Shown: one piece after another, positions 8,484 through 16,143 of the stretch
How the letters are laid out: every line of letters starts with the position of its first letter
How positions within the stretch are numbered: position 1 is the first letter of the stretch
Source of the DNA: Bacillota bacterium
GTDB lineage: Bacteria > Bacillota > Clostridia > Lachnospirales > Lachnospiraceae
NCBI GenBank assembly: GCA_023436065.1
Contig: JAEZKU010000005.1
Span: 21,592 to 85,591, forward strand
Length of the DNA: 64,000 bases
Direction of reading: 5' to 3'
Notes under the pieces: model-generated
Seen by the model: only the letters and a program-made list of their open reading frames with translations
Told to the model about the DNA's origin: nothing
Database searches by the model: none
Position numbers and translations under genes: made by a program

Positions 8484-10088
8484 ATGAGATTACGGGATTA
8501 TGATCAGACATGGAAAGCTAAGGGCTATGAACTGCCTGAGTATGACAGAGCGAAGGTAAGAAAGGCTACGATGGAGAAGCCTTCCTGGCTTCATTTTGGG
8601 GCAGGCAATATCTTTCGTGGTTTTCCGGCTGCTGATCTGCAGAAGCTGTTGGATAACGGCGATTATGATAAGGGAGTGATCGTTGCAGAGGGCTTCGATT
8701 ATGAGATCATTGAGAAGGCATATCAGCCCTTTGATGACTTAAGCCTCCTTGTGGTGTTGAAGGCAGACGGCAGTATAGAGAAGAAGGTGATCGGCAGTGT
8801 GGTAGAATCGTTGACTGCTGACAGTGGCAGAACGAATCAATGGAACAGGTTAAAGGAGATCTATCGGAATCCGTCTCTTCAGATGGTGAGCTTTACCATT
8901 ACGGAGAAGGGTTACAGCCTCGTGGATGCCAAGGGTGATCTTCAGGGAGGCGTACTGAAGGATTTCCAGAACGGCCCGGAGAAGCCTGACAATATTATGG
9001 GAAAGGTCACAGCTCTCCTATATGAAAGATATCTTGCAGGTAGTACACCGATCGCCATGGTCAGCATGGATAACTGTTCCCACAACGGGGACAAGCTGTT
9101 TGCAGCCGTAGAGGCCTATGCGAAGAATTGGATCAGCAATGGTTTTGTGAACGAAGGCTTCCTGTCTTATATTAATGACTCCGGGAAGGTATCCTTCCCC
9201 TGGAGTATGATAGATAAGATTACGCCGAGACCGGATGACAAGGTAAAGCAGATGCTGCAGGATGACGACTTCGAAGATACAGATTTAATCATTACAGGTA
9301 AGAATACTTATACCGCTGCCTTTGTCAATGCGGAGGAGACAGAGTATCTCGTAATTGAAGACCATTTCCCGAACGGAAGGCCTCCCTTTGAAAAAGCGGG
9401 TATCCTCTTCACAGACAGAGAGACGGTAGATAAGGTAGAAAGAATGAAGGTATGTACCTGTTTAAATCCCCTCCATACTGCGCTTGCTATCTATGGCTGC
9501 CTTCTGTCCTACACGACGATTTGGCAGGAGATGAGGGACGAGGAGCTGGTGAAGCTTGTGAATAAGATCGGTTATGTTGAGGGTATGCCGGTTGTGGTGA
9601 ATCCCGGGGTTCTGGATCCTCAGGTATTCATAGGGGCTGTGCTGGAACGGCGTCTGCCGAATCCCTTCATGCCGGATGCTCCCCAGCGTATCGCAACGGA
9701 TACATCACAAAAGCTGCCGATCCGTTTCGGTGAGACTATCAAGGCTTACCTTGCCCGCAAGGAGCTTAAAGTGACTGACTTGACCTTCATTCCCCTGGTT
9801 CTTGCTGGTTGGTGCAGATACCTGATGGGTGTGGATGATAACGGAGTCGAATTTACTCCCAGTCCCGATCCGATGCTTACAGAGGTAAAGGAACATGTGA
9901 AGGATATCAGACTTGGTGACACGATGCTTTCTAAGGATGCCTTGAAGCCGATCCTGTCTAACGACAAGATATTTGCTGTTAATCTCTATGAGGCAGGTCT
10001 TGGTGAGAAGATTGAAGCAATGTTCCTTGAACTGATTGCAGGAAAAGGTGCTGTAAGAAATACATTAAAGAAATATTTAAGTGAATAA
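8484..10088 (+). CDS. uxuB: Mannitol dehydrogenase-family oxidoreductase, probable fructuronate reductase (mannonate oxidoreductase)
   Basis: This 534-residue NAD(P)-dependent polyol dehydrogenase has an N-terminal Rossmann region (LHFGAGNIFRGF near residue 35) and the C-terminal family domain with the LNPLHTALAIYG motif, which holds the conserved Asn and His. A Lys lies just before it in ERMKVCTCL, but spaced one residue further from the Asn than I recall for classical family members. Reduction of fructuronate to mannonate is inferred from its place 70 bp behind GH67. A mannitol or other uronate role is possible. The ribosome binding site is weak (CAGGTGATGT just before the ATG). The partner isomerase UxaC and dehydratase UxuA are not in the window. 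Confidence 0.8.
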   Translation: MRLRDYDQTWKAKGYELPEYDRAKVRKATMEKPSWLHFGAGNIFRGFPAADLQKLLDNGDYDKGVIVAEGFDYEIIEKAYQPFDDLSLLVVLKADGSIEKKVIGSVVESLTADSGRTNQWNRLKEIYRNPSLQMVSFTITEKGYSLVDAKGDLQGGVLKDFQNGPEKPDNIMGKVTALLYERYLAGSTPIAMVSMDNCSHNGDKLFAAVEAYAKNWISNGFVNEGFLSYINDSGKVSFPWSMIDKITPRPDDKVKQMLQDDDFEDTDLIITGKNTYTAAFVNAEETEYLVIEDHFPNGRPPFEKAGILFTDRETVDKVERMKVCTCLNPLHTALAIYGCLLSYTTIWQEMRDEELVKLVNKIGYVEGMPVVVNPGVLDPQVFIGAVLERRLPNPFMPDAPQRIATDTSQKLPIRFGETIKAYLARKELKVTDLTFIPLVLAGWCRYLMGVDDNGVEFTPSPDPMLTEVKEHVKDIRLGDTMLSKDALKPILSNDKIFAVNLYEAGLGEKIEAMFLELIAGKGAVRNTLKKYLSE

Positions 10089-10095
10089 ATTTCAT

Positions 10096-10168
10096 AAGCT
10101 GCTGCTTACATCGTATCAATTTGTCCTCTATATAACCGGAGGAAAGCGATTAAGCAGCAGCTTTTTAT
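10096..10168 (+). terminator. Terminator of the GH3-GH67-uxuB operon
   Basis: AAGCTGCTGCTTA at 10096-10108 pairs with 10151-10163, followed by a TTTTT run. The loop is 42 nt and lies just after the uxuB stop codon. Confidence 0.75.
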
Positions 10169-10181
10169 GTAAAAGATTAAA

Positions 10182-10253
10182 GTGTCAACAGCACCTGCGG
10201 TGCATTCCGGCTACAATTGATTGGATGAGCATCGTAGCACGACTGAGAGACAC
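10182..10253. repeat. Possible decayed cloverleaf element
   Basis: The segment reads GTGTC (10182-10186), a side hairpin GCACC-TGC-GGTGC (10191-10203), an inner stem GCTAC (10210-10214)/GTAGC (10234-10238), then GACAC (10249-10253) closing the outer stem. The left arm resembles that of the element at 34334-34454 (GTGTCAA then GCACC..GGTGC then a pyrimidine run). The right side hairpin and the GCAAGC apex are missing. The stems are only 5 bp, so this is tentative. Confidence 0.3.
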
Positions 10254-10303
10254 AGAGTAATAATAGAATATCAGGGACTGTTACAAAGCGTTCATTAAAA
10301 GTC

Positions 10304-10462
10304 AAGGTAAGGACAACAGGCATCCCATCATGCACTGTTTGACGGACAGACTGCCAATTTTGTAAGGCAAAAAAGCAAGCAAATTTTTTGTTTGATTATG
10401 GCTTACAAAATGGCAGGATGTCCGGGAACCAGTGTATGAGGGATGCCTGTTATCCTTGCCTT
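10304..10462. repeat. 159-nt long imperfect palindrome (giant hairpin)
   Basis: The two arms match over almost their whole length. The outer 23 nt (10304-10326 against 10440-10462) differ at two positions. The middle (ATCATGCACTG..GGACA against TGTCC..CAGTGTATGAG) differs at a handful of positions. The inner CTGCCAATTTTGTAAGGC pairs with GCTTACAAAATGGCAG. The apex is A/T-rich and holds GCAAGCAAA. It lies between the ends of two convergent operons and encodes nothing evident. Confidence 0.75.
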
Positions 10463-10495
10463 ATATAATTAATTTCTGCAATGGCCCCTGATATT

Positions 10496-12547
10496 CTATT
10501 TACTGTAACCCGGCAGCTGATTAACAGGAGCCTGGCAGCTGTGATTTTCACATATATAATAGGTGGTACGATCATTGATCATTTTATAATCCTTAAGATA
10601 TTCCACAACCCTCTGAAGTTCGGGGGAATTTTTTTCGGTCTGCACAAGGACATTGGTATTGGGCTCAAAGTGCTCAGCCAGATAATCATAAAGCTCGCGG
10701 CAATCCTCTTTGTCCTGGACAATGCAGACAATTTCCTTGGAGGGATATAAGGAAAGCAAAAAGGCTGCCATAGAGAAGCAATGGCCAATCGGATAGTCCT
10801 TCACCTGCCCGGACAGGAAACAAAGCTGTTTGTCAGCATACTCCAGCAGCCAGTCCTTGGTGGTGAGATTAGCCAGACGCTTCAGGGCGTAGCCGGCCAC
10901 AGAGTTTCCGGAAGGAAGGGCTCCATCATAAATCTCCTTAGGACGGTAGATTAATTGTTCCGAGTCCTTGGCATTCAGGAAGAAGCCACCATATTTATCA
11001 TCCCAGAACAGCTCTAGCATCTGTCCGGCAAGACGGACTGCGCGTTTGATATACTTCATATCAAACGTAACATCATATAAGGCAAGAAGAGCCATACAGT
11101 AATATGCGTAGTCGTCCAGATTACCGTAGTGGGCTGCGTTGCCGTCCCGATACCGTACATAGAGACGGCCTGCTTCGTCTGTCAGGCGGGTATTCAGAAA
11201 TTCCTCTGCCAACCTTGCTGTATCTGCATACTCTTTCTTGGAAAATACTTTGGCTGCCGTTGCATAGGCTGTAATCATCAGAGCATTCCAGGAGGTAAGG
11301 ATTTTGTCATCCTTATGAATGCTTCTTCGATTAAGGCGGTAATCATACATGGTGGCACAGAGCCTTACCACCTTCTCGTTATCAGACTTCAGTTCGTGTG
11401 CTTTAATCAGATTGGGGATGGAATAGCCTTCGAAATTACCCTCCTTGGTGATATCGAAATACTCGCAGAAGAAGGTGCCATCCTCCGGGCCAAGTACCTC
11501 TTTGATCTCCTCCGGGGTAAAGATATAGAATTTTCCCTCCACACCTTCACTGTCTGCATCCTGAGCAGAATAAAAACCGCCCTCTTTATCGGTCATTTCT
11601 CTGCTGACATATTCGAGTATCTGCTCGGCAACCGTCCTATAGACGGGATTTTTGGTGATCTGGTATGCCTCGGAATAGGTGATGGCAAGCATTGCATTGT
11701 CATAGAGCATCTTCTCGAAGTGAGGGACCAGCCACTTGGCATCAGTAGAATAACGGGCAAAGCCATAGCCGATATGGTCATAGATTCCGCCACGATACAT
11801 ATGCATCAGGGTATTCTCAACCATAAATAGCGCTTTTTCATCCGATTCCAGTGCCGCATAGCGAAGCAGGAACATCAGCTTATGCGGTGTCGGAAACTTT
11901 GGCTCATTACCGAAACCGCCATAATCATGGTCAAAGCACTGGTTTAACTGGGTGACTGCAATATCGACGATATCCTTTGTAACAGGAGCACTATCGGAGG
12001 AAGCCTCGAATTCCCGCTTCATAATATCTGCAAGCTGATCTCCGGTACGCAGGATGGAGGAGGGATTTTTAGACCACTTCAAGGCAATCTGATCCAACAG
12101 TTCCACCAGCCCCAGAATTCCATACTGAGTATGCTTTGGAATATAGGTTGCTGCATAGAATGGCTTCTGCTGCGGTGTCATCAATATAGTCAGCGGCCAT
12201 CCGCCATGACCTGTCGTAGCCTGGCATGTATTCATATAGACTGTATCAATATCCGGACGTTCTTCCTTATCCACCTTGATGCTGACAAAGGATTCATTCA
12301 GAATTGTTGCGACCTCCATGTCCTCAAAGGATTCATGTGCCATCACATGACACCAATGACAGGTCGAATAACCGATGGACAGGAAAATTGGCTTGTTCTC
12401 CTTTTTGGCCTTTTCAAAGGCTTCCTCTCCCCAGGGATACCAGTCCACGGGATTGTAGGCGTGCTGGAGCAGGTAGGGAGATTTTTCTTCGGCTAATTTA
12501 TTCGGGAGCCGGGTAGTGGGATGATCTGTTTTAGAATTTGTAAGCAT
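10496..12547 (-). CDS. YyaL/SSP411-type thioredoxin-domain protein (DUF255)
   Basis: This 683-residue protein has an N-terminal thioredoxin-like domain with the family motif STCHWCHVMAHESFED (about residues 50-70) and opening LAEEKSPYLLQHAYNPVDWYPWGEEAF. An (alpha/alpha)6 barrel related to N-acylglucosamine 2-epimerases follows (about 200-650). Full length and a clean match to the family. The biochemical role of these proteins is not settled. The ATG at 12547 has AAGGAG 8 nt upstream; a GTG at 12556 overlaps the RBS and is rejected. The gene is monocistronic. Confidence 0.88.
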   Translation of the reverse strand: MLTNSKTDHPTTRLPNKLAEEKSPYLLQHAYNPVDWYPWGEEAFEKAKKENKPIFLSIGYSTCHWCHVMAHESFEDMEVATILNESFVSIKVDKEERPDIDTVYMNTCQATTGHGGWPLTILMTPQQKPFYAATYIPKHTQYGILGLVELLDQIALKWSKNPSSILRTGDQLADIMKREFEASSDSAPVTKDIVDIAVTQLNQCFDHDYGGFGNEPKFPTPHKLMFLLRYAALESDEKALFMVENTLMHMYRGGIYDHIGYGFARYSTDAKWLVPHFEKMLYDNAMLAITYSEAYQITKNPVYRTVAEQILEYVSREMTDKEGGFYSAQDADSEGVEGKFYIFTPEEIKEVLGPEDGTFFCEYFDITKEGNFEGYSIPNLIKAHELKSDNEKVVRLCATMYDYRLNRRSIHKDDKILTSWNALMITAYATAAKVFSKKEYADTARLAEEFLNTRLTDEAGRLYVRYRDGNAAHYGNLDDYAYYCMALLALYDVTFDMKYIKRAVRLAGQMLELFWDDKYGGFFLNAKDSEQLIYRPKEIYDGALPSGNSVAGYALKRLANLTTKDWLLEYADKQLCFLSGQVKDYPIGHCFSMAAFLLSLYPSKEIVCIVQDKEDCRELYDYLAEHFEPNTNVLVQTEKNSPELQRVVEYLKDYKMINDRTTYYICENHSCQAPVNQLPGYSK

Positions 12548-12708
12548 AGATAGCACTCCTTATGGTTTAATTAAGATCAAATAAACTTACTTAATTATTA
12601 TGCCAATAAGGAGTGGAGATTATTAGATAATGTTTGTTAAGTTACTTCAATACCTTTATCACTTAACCCAGATTTTTAGAGTAGGCATTTCAAATACTTC
12701 AATGTATT

Positions 12709-12978
12709 TTATATTTTTTTTCCGCCATTTATTCTCTCCCTTACTCTGGTAAAGGTTTCATCTGGATTATATCTGGTATCATCTTGTGCAGCCATTTTAT
12801 CTGCCTCATCTAATTTGAGCTCAATATCGTCTGTTAATTGGGCATACTTCTCAAGGCTCATAACAACCATAGAACCATAACCATTCTTAGTTAAATAAAC
12901 AGGCTCTCCCTCACGAACGATATTTTCTATCTCCGGAAATTTATTTCTTAAATCTGACACAGGTCTTATATTTATCAT
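12709..12978 (-). CDS. Phd/YefM-family antitoxin, no toxin partner beside it
   Basis: This 89-residue protein begins MINIRPVSDLRNKFPEIENIV and contains YLTKNGYGSMVVMSLEKYAQL, the classic Phd/YefM DNA-binding fold. A charged C-terminal tail (about 55-89) would wrap a RelE/ParE/Doc-type toxin. An AAGGAG site precedes the ATG. No toxin gene lies within the flanking sequence on either side. It may therefore be an orphan or act only as a regulator. Tandem 11-bp repeats upstream (12999-13020) look like its own operator. Confidence 0.85.
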   Translation of the reverse strand: MINIRPVSDLRNKFPEIENIVREGEPVYLTKNGYGSMVVMSLEKYAQLTDDIELKLDEADKMAAQDDTRYNPDETFTRVRERINGGKKI

Positions 12979-12998
12979 GTTATCTGCTCCTTATCAAT

Positions 12999-13020
12999 AT
13001 ATTATCATAATATTATCATA
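12999..13020 (-). promoter_or_regulatory. Tandem 11-bp repeats, candidate antitoxin operator
   Basis: ATATTATCATA is repeated exactly at 12999-13009 and 13010-13020. A third degenerate copy (8 of 11) follows at 13021-13031. The period is about one helical turn. It overlaps the region where the antitoxin promoter should be, which fits autorepression by Phd/YefM proteins. Confidence 0.5.
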
Positions 13021-13141
13021 GTATTATTGTAAGGAAATGTTCAGTTGGTGTCAATATAAATATACATAAACCAGATCAAGGGATTGTAGTTTATGGATCA
13101 CTAGGTAAGAGGGAAATTTTACGTCCATTAGGCTTAATTGT

Positions 13142-13921
13142 TTATTTGTAATAATCGAAGGTAACAAAAGGATTTTTATATCGCCCTTTTTTCATTGTAT
13201 ATTTAGAATATTGTATTGCCTGCTTAGGACATAGATTAATGCATGCGGTACACTGTTCACATTGATGTAACCAGACAGGCTTATGATCTGTGATCTCTAT
13301 ATTTTTCACAGGACATACTTTCTCACAGGTGTGACAACCAACACAAGCATCATTAACCCAGAAATTCTTGTCCGCATTTGGGTATGATTTTATGATGCAG
13401 TTATGAAGCAATTCGGTCAATAAATATCGTTTTATTATAGATTTGCTTTGAAATTGATTGGTTTGATTATGATTGATAACCGAAGCTATCTCATCTAATT
13501 GTGTTCTCATATTTCTGAATTTCAATTGCTGAACATCATCGGCTTCTGTATCGTAATAAATAATGTTATTTCCAGGCATACCTACAATGAAACCGGAAGA
13601 AAGACTCAAATTCATGTGTTTCAATCTGGTATGCAATTGATTTAATACAGCTCCGGGTGATACCTTACAGGTTGCGATAGCAAAGATATATTGGTTGGGA
13701 TTAATATGACCGAACTTCTGTAGGAATCTGTCTACGACAGGTGGAAGCCCCCAAATAAGTACGGGAAATACCAGACCTATTCGATCATTGGATGAAGCTA
13801 TCTCTTGTTTTTCTGCATCCAATATAGATACCACTTTTGTATTACCGAGTTTATCAGCTAATTGCTGTGCAACATTTAAGGAATTGCCTGTAGCTGAATA
13901 ATAATAAATAATTGTACTCAT
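13142..13921 (-). CDS. EFR1-family ferredoxin/flavodoxin fusion protein
   Basis: This 259-residue electron-transfer protein has an N-terminal flavodoxin-like FMN domain (IIYYYSATGNSLNVAQQLA, residues 4-22, is the phosphate-binding loop). Two C-terminal 4Fe-4S clusters are formed by CVGCHTCEKVCP and CEQCTACINLCP. It is cytoplasmic. The physiological partner is unknown. It is divergent from an HxlR-type regulator, with 136 bp between the starts, so that regulator probably controls it. Confidence 0.88.
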   Translation of the reverse strand: MSTIIYYYSATGNSLNVAQQLADKLGNTKVVSILDAEKQEIASSNDRIGLVFPVLIWGLPPVVDRFLQKFGHINPNQYIFAIATCKVSPGAVLNQLHTRLKHMNLSLSSGFIVGMPGNNIIYYDTEADDVQQLKFRNMRTQLDEIASVINHNQTNQFQSKSIIKRYLLTELLHNCIIKSYPNADKNFWVNDACVGCHTCEKVCPVKNIEITDHKPVWLHQCEQCTACINLCPKQAIQYSKYTMKKGRYKNPFVTFDYYK

Positions 13922-14002
13922 ATACTCTTACACTACCCTTCAATTTTTTTATTTACTTAAAATAAGAAATACTATATGCTAAATATAACAAAAACTGGAG
14001 AA

Positions 14003-14030
14003 TTGAAAAGTAGGCACATGTAAGTAAGAT
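14003..14030 (+). promoter_or_regulatory. SigA-type promoter for the HxlR gene
   Basis: TTGAAA (14003-14008), a 16-nt spacer and TAAGAT (14025-14030) lie 28 bp before the HxlR start codon. The spacing is acceptable and both boxes match the consensus at five and four of six positions. Confidence 0.5.
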
Positions 14031-14057
14031 ACTATAACAAAGGAGAGTATTGCAGGT

Positions 14058-14393
14058 ATGCTGGTTTATGAAAAAGAATATGGAACATGTCCGATTGAAT
14101 ATACTTTGAGTATTATGGGTGGAAAATGGAAGCTTTTAATTTTGTACCATTTAATGACCGGAAACGTAAAAAGATATGGAGAATTAAAACGGAGTATTAC
14201 CGGTATTACACATAAAATGTTAAGCGCACACCTAAAGGAGCTTGAAAATGACGGAATAGTTCTTCGTAAGGAGTATCCTCAGGTGCCTCCGAAGGTTGAA
14301 TATTCTATCACCTATAAAGGAGCGACATTGCTGCCGATATTCGCGAAGATGTATGAATGGGGCAAAGTGAATATGGGAGGGGAAGCATCATGA
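14058..14393 (+). CDS. HxlR-family transcriptional regulator
   Basis: This 111-residue winged-helix protein has the HxlR signature: CPIEYTLSIMGGKWKLLILYHL at the start, then RYGELKRSITGITHKMLSAHLKELENDGIV, then a wing (PQVPPKVEYSIT). An early Cys (residue 9) is common in redox- or electrophile-sensing members. Position suggests control of the divergent EFR1 flavodoxin and possibly the P450. Its stop codon overlaps the start of a decayed methyltransferase gene (ATGA). Confidence 0.88.
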   Translation: MLVYEKEYGTCPIEYTLSIMGGKWKLLILYHLMTGNVKRYGELKRSITGITHKMLSAHLKELENDGIVLRKEYPQVPPKVEYSITYKGATLLPIFAKMYEWGKVNMGGEAS

Positions 14394-14714
14394 TACGAGA
14401 AATAAGAACAGGTAGTGATGAAACAATTCTGGAGAAAGAGGATACGAATGGGCTGGGAAGAGTGATATTAAGTCATCCAATCGGTACATTTTCTTTAACA
14501 CCGGCAAGCTATATTCTTATGGAGGCTATCGGTAAAAATAAAGATATATTAAATGGTATTGGTATTAAAGGGAGGTTTTGACTACACATTTTTAGCAGAT
14601 AGAAGCGATGATAATAATGTAATCAATGCGCGCACCGCACTTGACAATTACATGAAAAATGGAGTAAGCCCTTTGACAAAATGGCAGACTCATATGTTTA
14701 AATATATAGGATAA
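14390..14714 (+). pseudogene. Decayed methyltransferase-like gene (internal deletion plus frameshift)
   Basis: The gene starts at the ATGA overlap with HxlR and reads 63 codons to a stop at 14581. That part resembles the N-terminus of clostridial SAM-dependent methyltransferases (HPIGTFSLTPASYILMEAIG, then ILNGIGI just where a glycine-rich SAM motif should start). The +1 reading frame then continues as FDYTFLADRSDDNNV to SPLTKWQTHMFKYIG, ending at 14714, which looks like the C-terminus of the same family. The catalytic core is absent. I infer a deletion that also changed frame. The family assignment is from memory of motifs. Confidence 0.55.
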
Positions 14715-14765
14715 ATATATTTTCGATACATAAGGGAGAGCGCACCAGGTGACAGGTAAGTATAC

Positions 14766-14796
14766 AAAAAGCAAGGAGAAGCCTTGCTTTTGTTTT
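14766..14796. terminator. Bidirectional terminator
   Basis: GCAAGG (14771-14776) and CCTTGC (14782-14787) form a 6-bp GC-containing stem with flanking A-run on the left and T-run on the right. It can stop the minus-strand P450 transcript and the plus-strand HxlR transcript. Confidence 0.65.
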
Positions 14797-14803
14797 AAGA
14801 ACA

Positions 14804-16063
14804 CTATATCTTTGGTTTAACATTACTGATGATGAAGCCACTTTCCGGTAAGGTTGGGATTCGATCCATAGGATAGCTCAGGGTCTGTTTGGGAACGGTA
14901 TAGGTGATCTTGTTCACCAGAAAATCGATACTCTTCTTCATGAGCTCCACTGTAATTCCTTCTCCCGGGCAACGGTGTGTCTTGTCTGCAGCTCCTCCGC
15001 CCTGTGGTATAAAGGAATATAGATTCCCCTTCCAATTGCGGAACCTCTCTGGCTCGAATTCAAAGGGATCCTCCCAGATTCGGACATCGTGATTGGTTCC
15101 GTAAATATCTAATAATACCAGGGTTCCCTTCGAAAAATAGTACTCCTTCCATACAAAATCCTTCTTAACCCTGCCTGCCAACAGAGGAGCAAAGGGGTAG
15201 TAGCGGCGGACCTCCTGGGTGAACATATCATAATAATGACTATCTGAAGCTCTGAGCTTATCCAGGCATTCGGGATATTGATGCAGTGCCAGTGCGGCAA
15301 AAGTAATAAAGGTCGATATGGCGACAATCGGGCGCAGCAGATTGATCAGTTCAATTGCAGCCATGTTGATTGCGATCGGTGCCCCGTCATATTCCCTGTG
15401 AAAAGACATACTGTGAAGGGCTGTCCCGCCCTCGACCGATAAAGTGCCTGAACGAACCTCTTCGATCAGACCTGCAATCCATTGTTCTGCCCGGTTTCTT
15501 GCATTCTTTCCTTTAAAATATCTTGTGCCGATCGATCCGAAACCATCCACCATAGCGCAGAAATCCTCTGCCCTGCTTTGCAGCTCAGACTTAGCCAAGG
15601 GTACACCGGCCCACTCACAGGCTGTCTCACATAATACCTTAGCCGCTTCGTCGTATAGAACAATCTGATCCATGGATCTCCATTCTCGTAAGGCAGCCTC
15701 CCATTTGTTTATAATAAGTTCTGACAAACGTTTCTGATGCTCCGGAGCTGTTAAGGACAGAAAAAGCTGCTTTCTGTGGAGATGTGCCTTTCCGTCCATA
15801 CATTGAATGGCATTCTCCCCGAATAAGGTCTTCTGAACATGCTTAGGTGCTGCACCGTTTTTCATAAACCGCTCCGGATCATAAAAAACAGCGGCAGCCT
15901 CTTCCCCGGTCATACAGACAACCTTTTCGCCGAGCAGACGGGTTTCAAATATATCTGAATGAAATTGTTTCACTCTGTTACGGATAAACAGATATCCTTC
16001 TTGCATAAATGCCATGGTGTGGTCAATACCATTTTCCTTAGCTACCTGTTCTTTTACAAGCAT
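14804..16063 (-). CDS. Cytochrome P450, CYP152-type fatty-acid peroxygenase
   Basis: This 419-residue P450 should hydroxylate fatty acids using H2O2 rather than O2 plus reductase. Residues seen: heme-ligand Cys365 in THRCPGEGIT, and NLLRPIVAI in the I helix. The Arg-Pro pair there replaces the usual acid-alcohol pair and is the hallmark of CYP152 enzymes, where Arg binds the substrate carboxylate. Length equals the Bacillus BS-beta and Clostridium acetobutylicum homologues. AAGGGAG precedes the ATG. In a strict anaerobe such an enzyme may detoxify peroxide or fatty acids; that role is inference. Confidence 0.9.
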   Translation of the reverse strand: MLVKEQVAKENGIDHTMAFMQEGYLFIRNRVKQFHSDIFETRLLGEKVVCMTGEEAAAVFYDPERFMKNGAAPKHVQKTLFGENAIQCMDGKAHLHRKQLFLSLTAPEHQKRLSELIINKWEAALREWRSMDQIVLYDEAAKVLCETACEWAGVPLAKSELQSRAEDFCAMVDGFGSIGTRYFKGKNARNRAEQWIAGLIEEVRSGTLSVEGGTALHSMSFHREYDGAPIAINMAAIELINLLRPIVAISTFITFAALALHQYPECLDKLRASDSHYYDMFTQEVRRYYPFAPLLAGRVKKDFVWKEYYFSKGTLVLLDIYGTNHDVRIWEDPFEFEPERFRNWKGNLYSFIPQGGGAADKTHRCPGEGITVELMKKSIDFLVNKITYTVPKQTLSYPMDRIPTLPESGFIISNVKPKI

Positions 16064-16143
16064 TTTATTTTCTCCCTTCGTTTTGTCATAGTTCTATCTG
16101 CCAGTATTTTTGCTTAGTTGATGAAAGATTATACTTGAACCGG

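Noticed and set aside
12557..12708. Remnant of a toxin gene behind the antitoxin
   Set aside because: A 16-codon stretch after the antitoxin (ending in KIWVK) shows no convincing match to RelE, ParE or Doc, so it is treated as non-coding.
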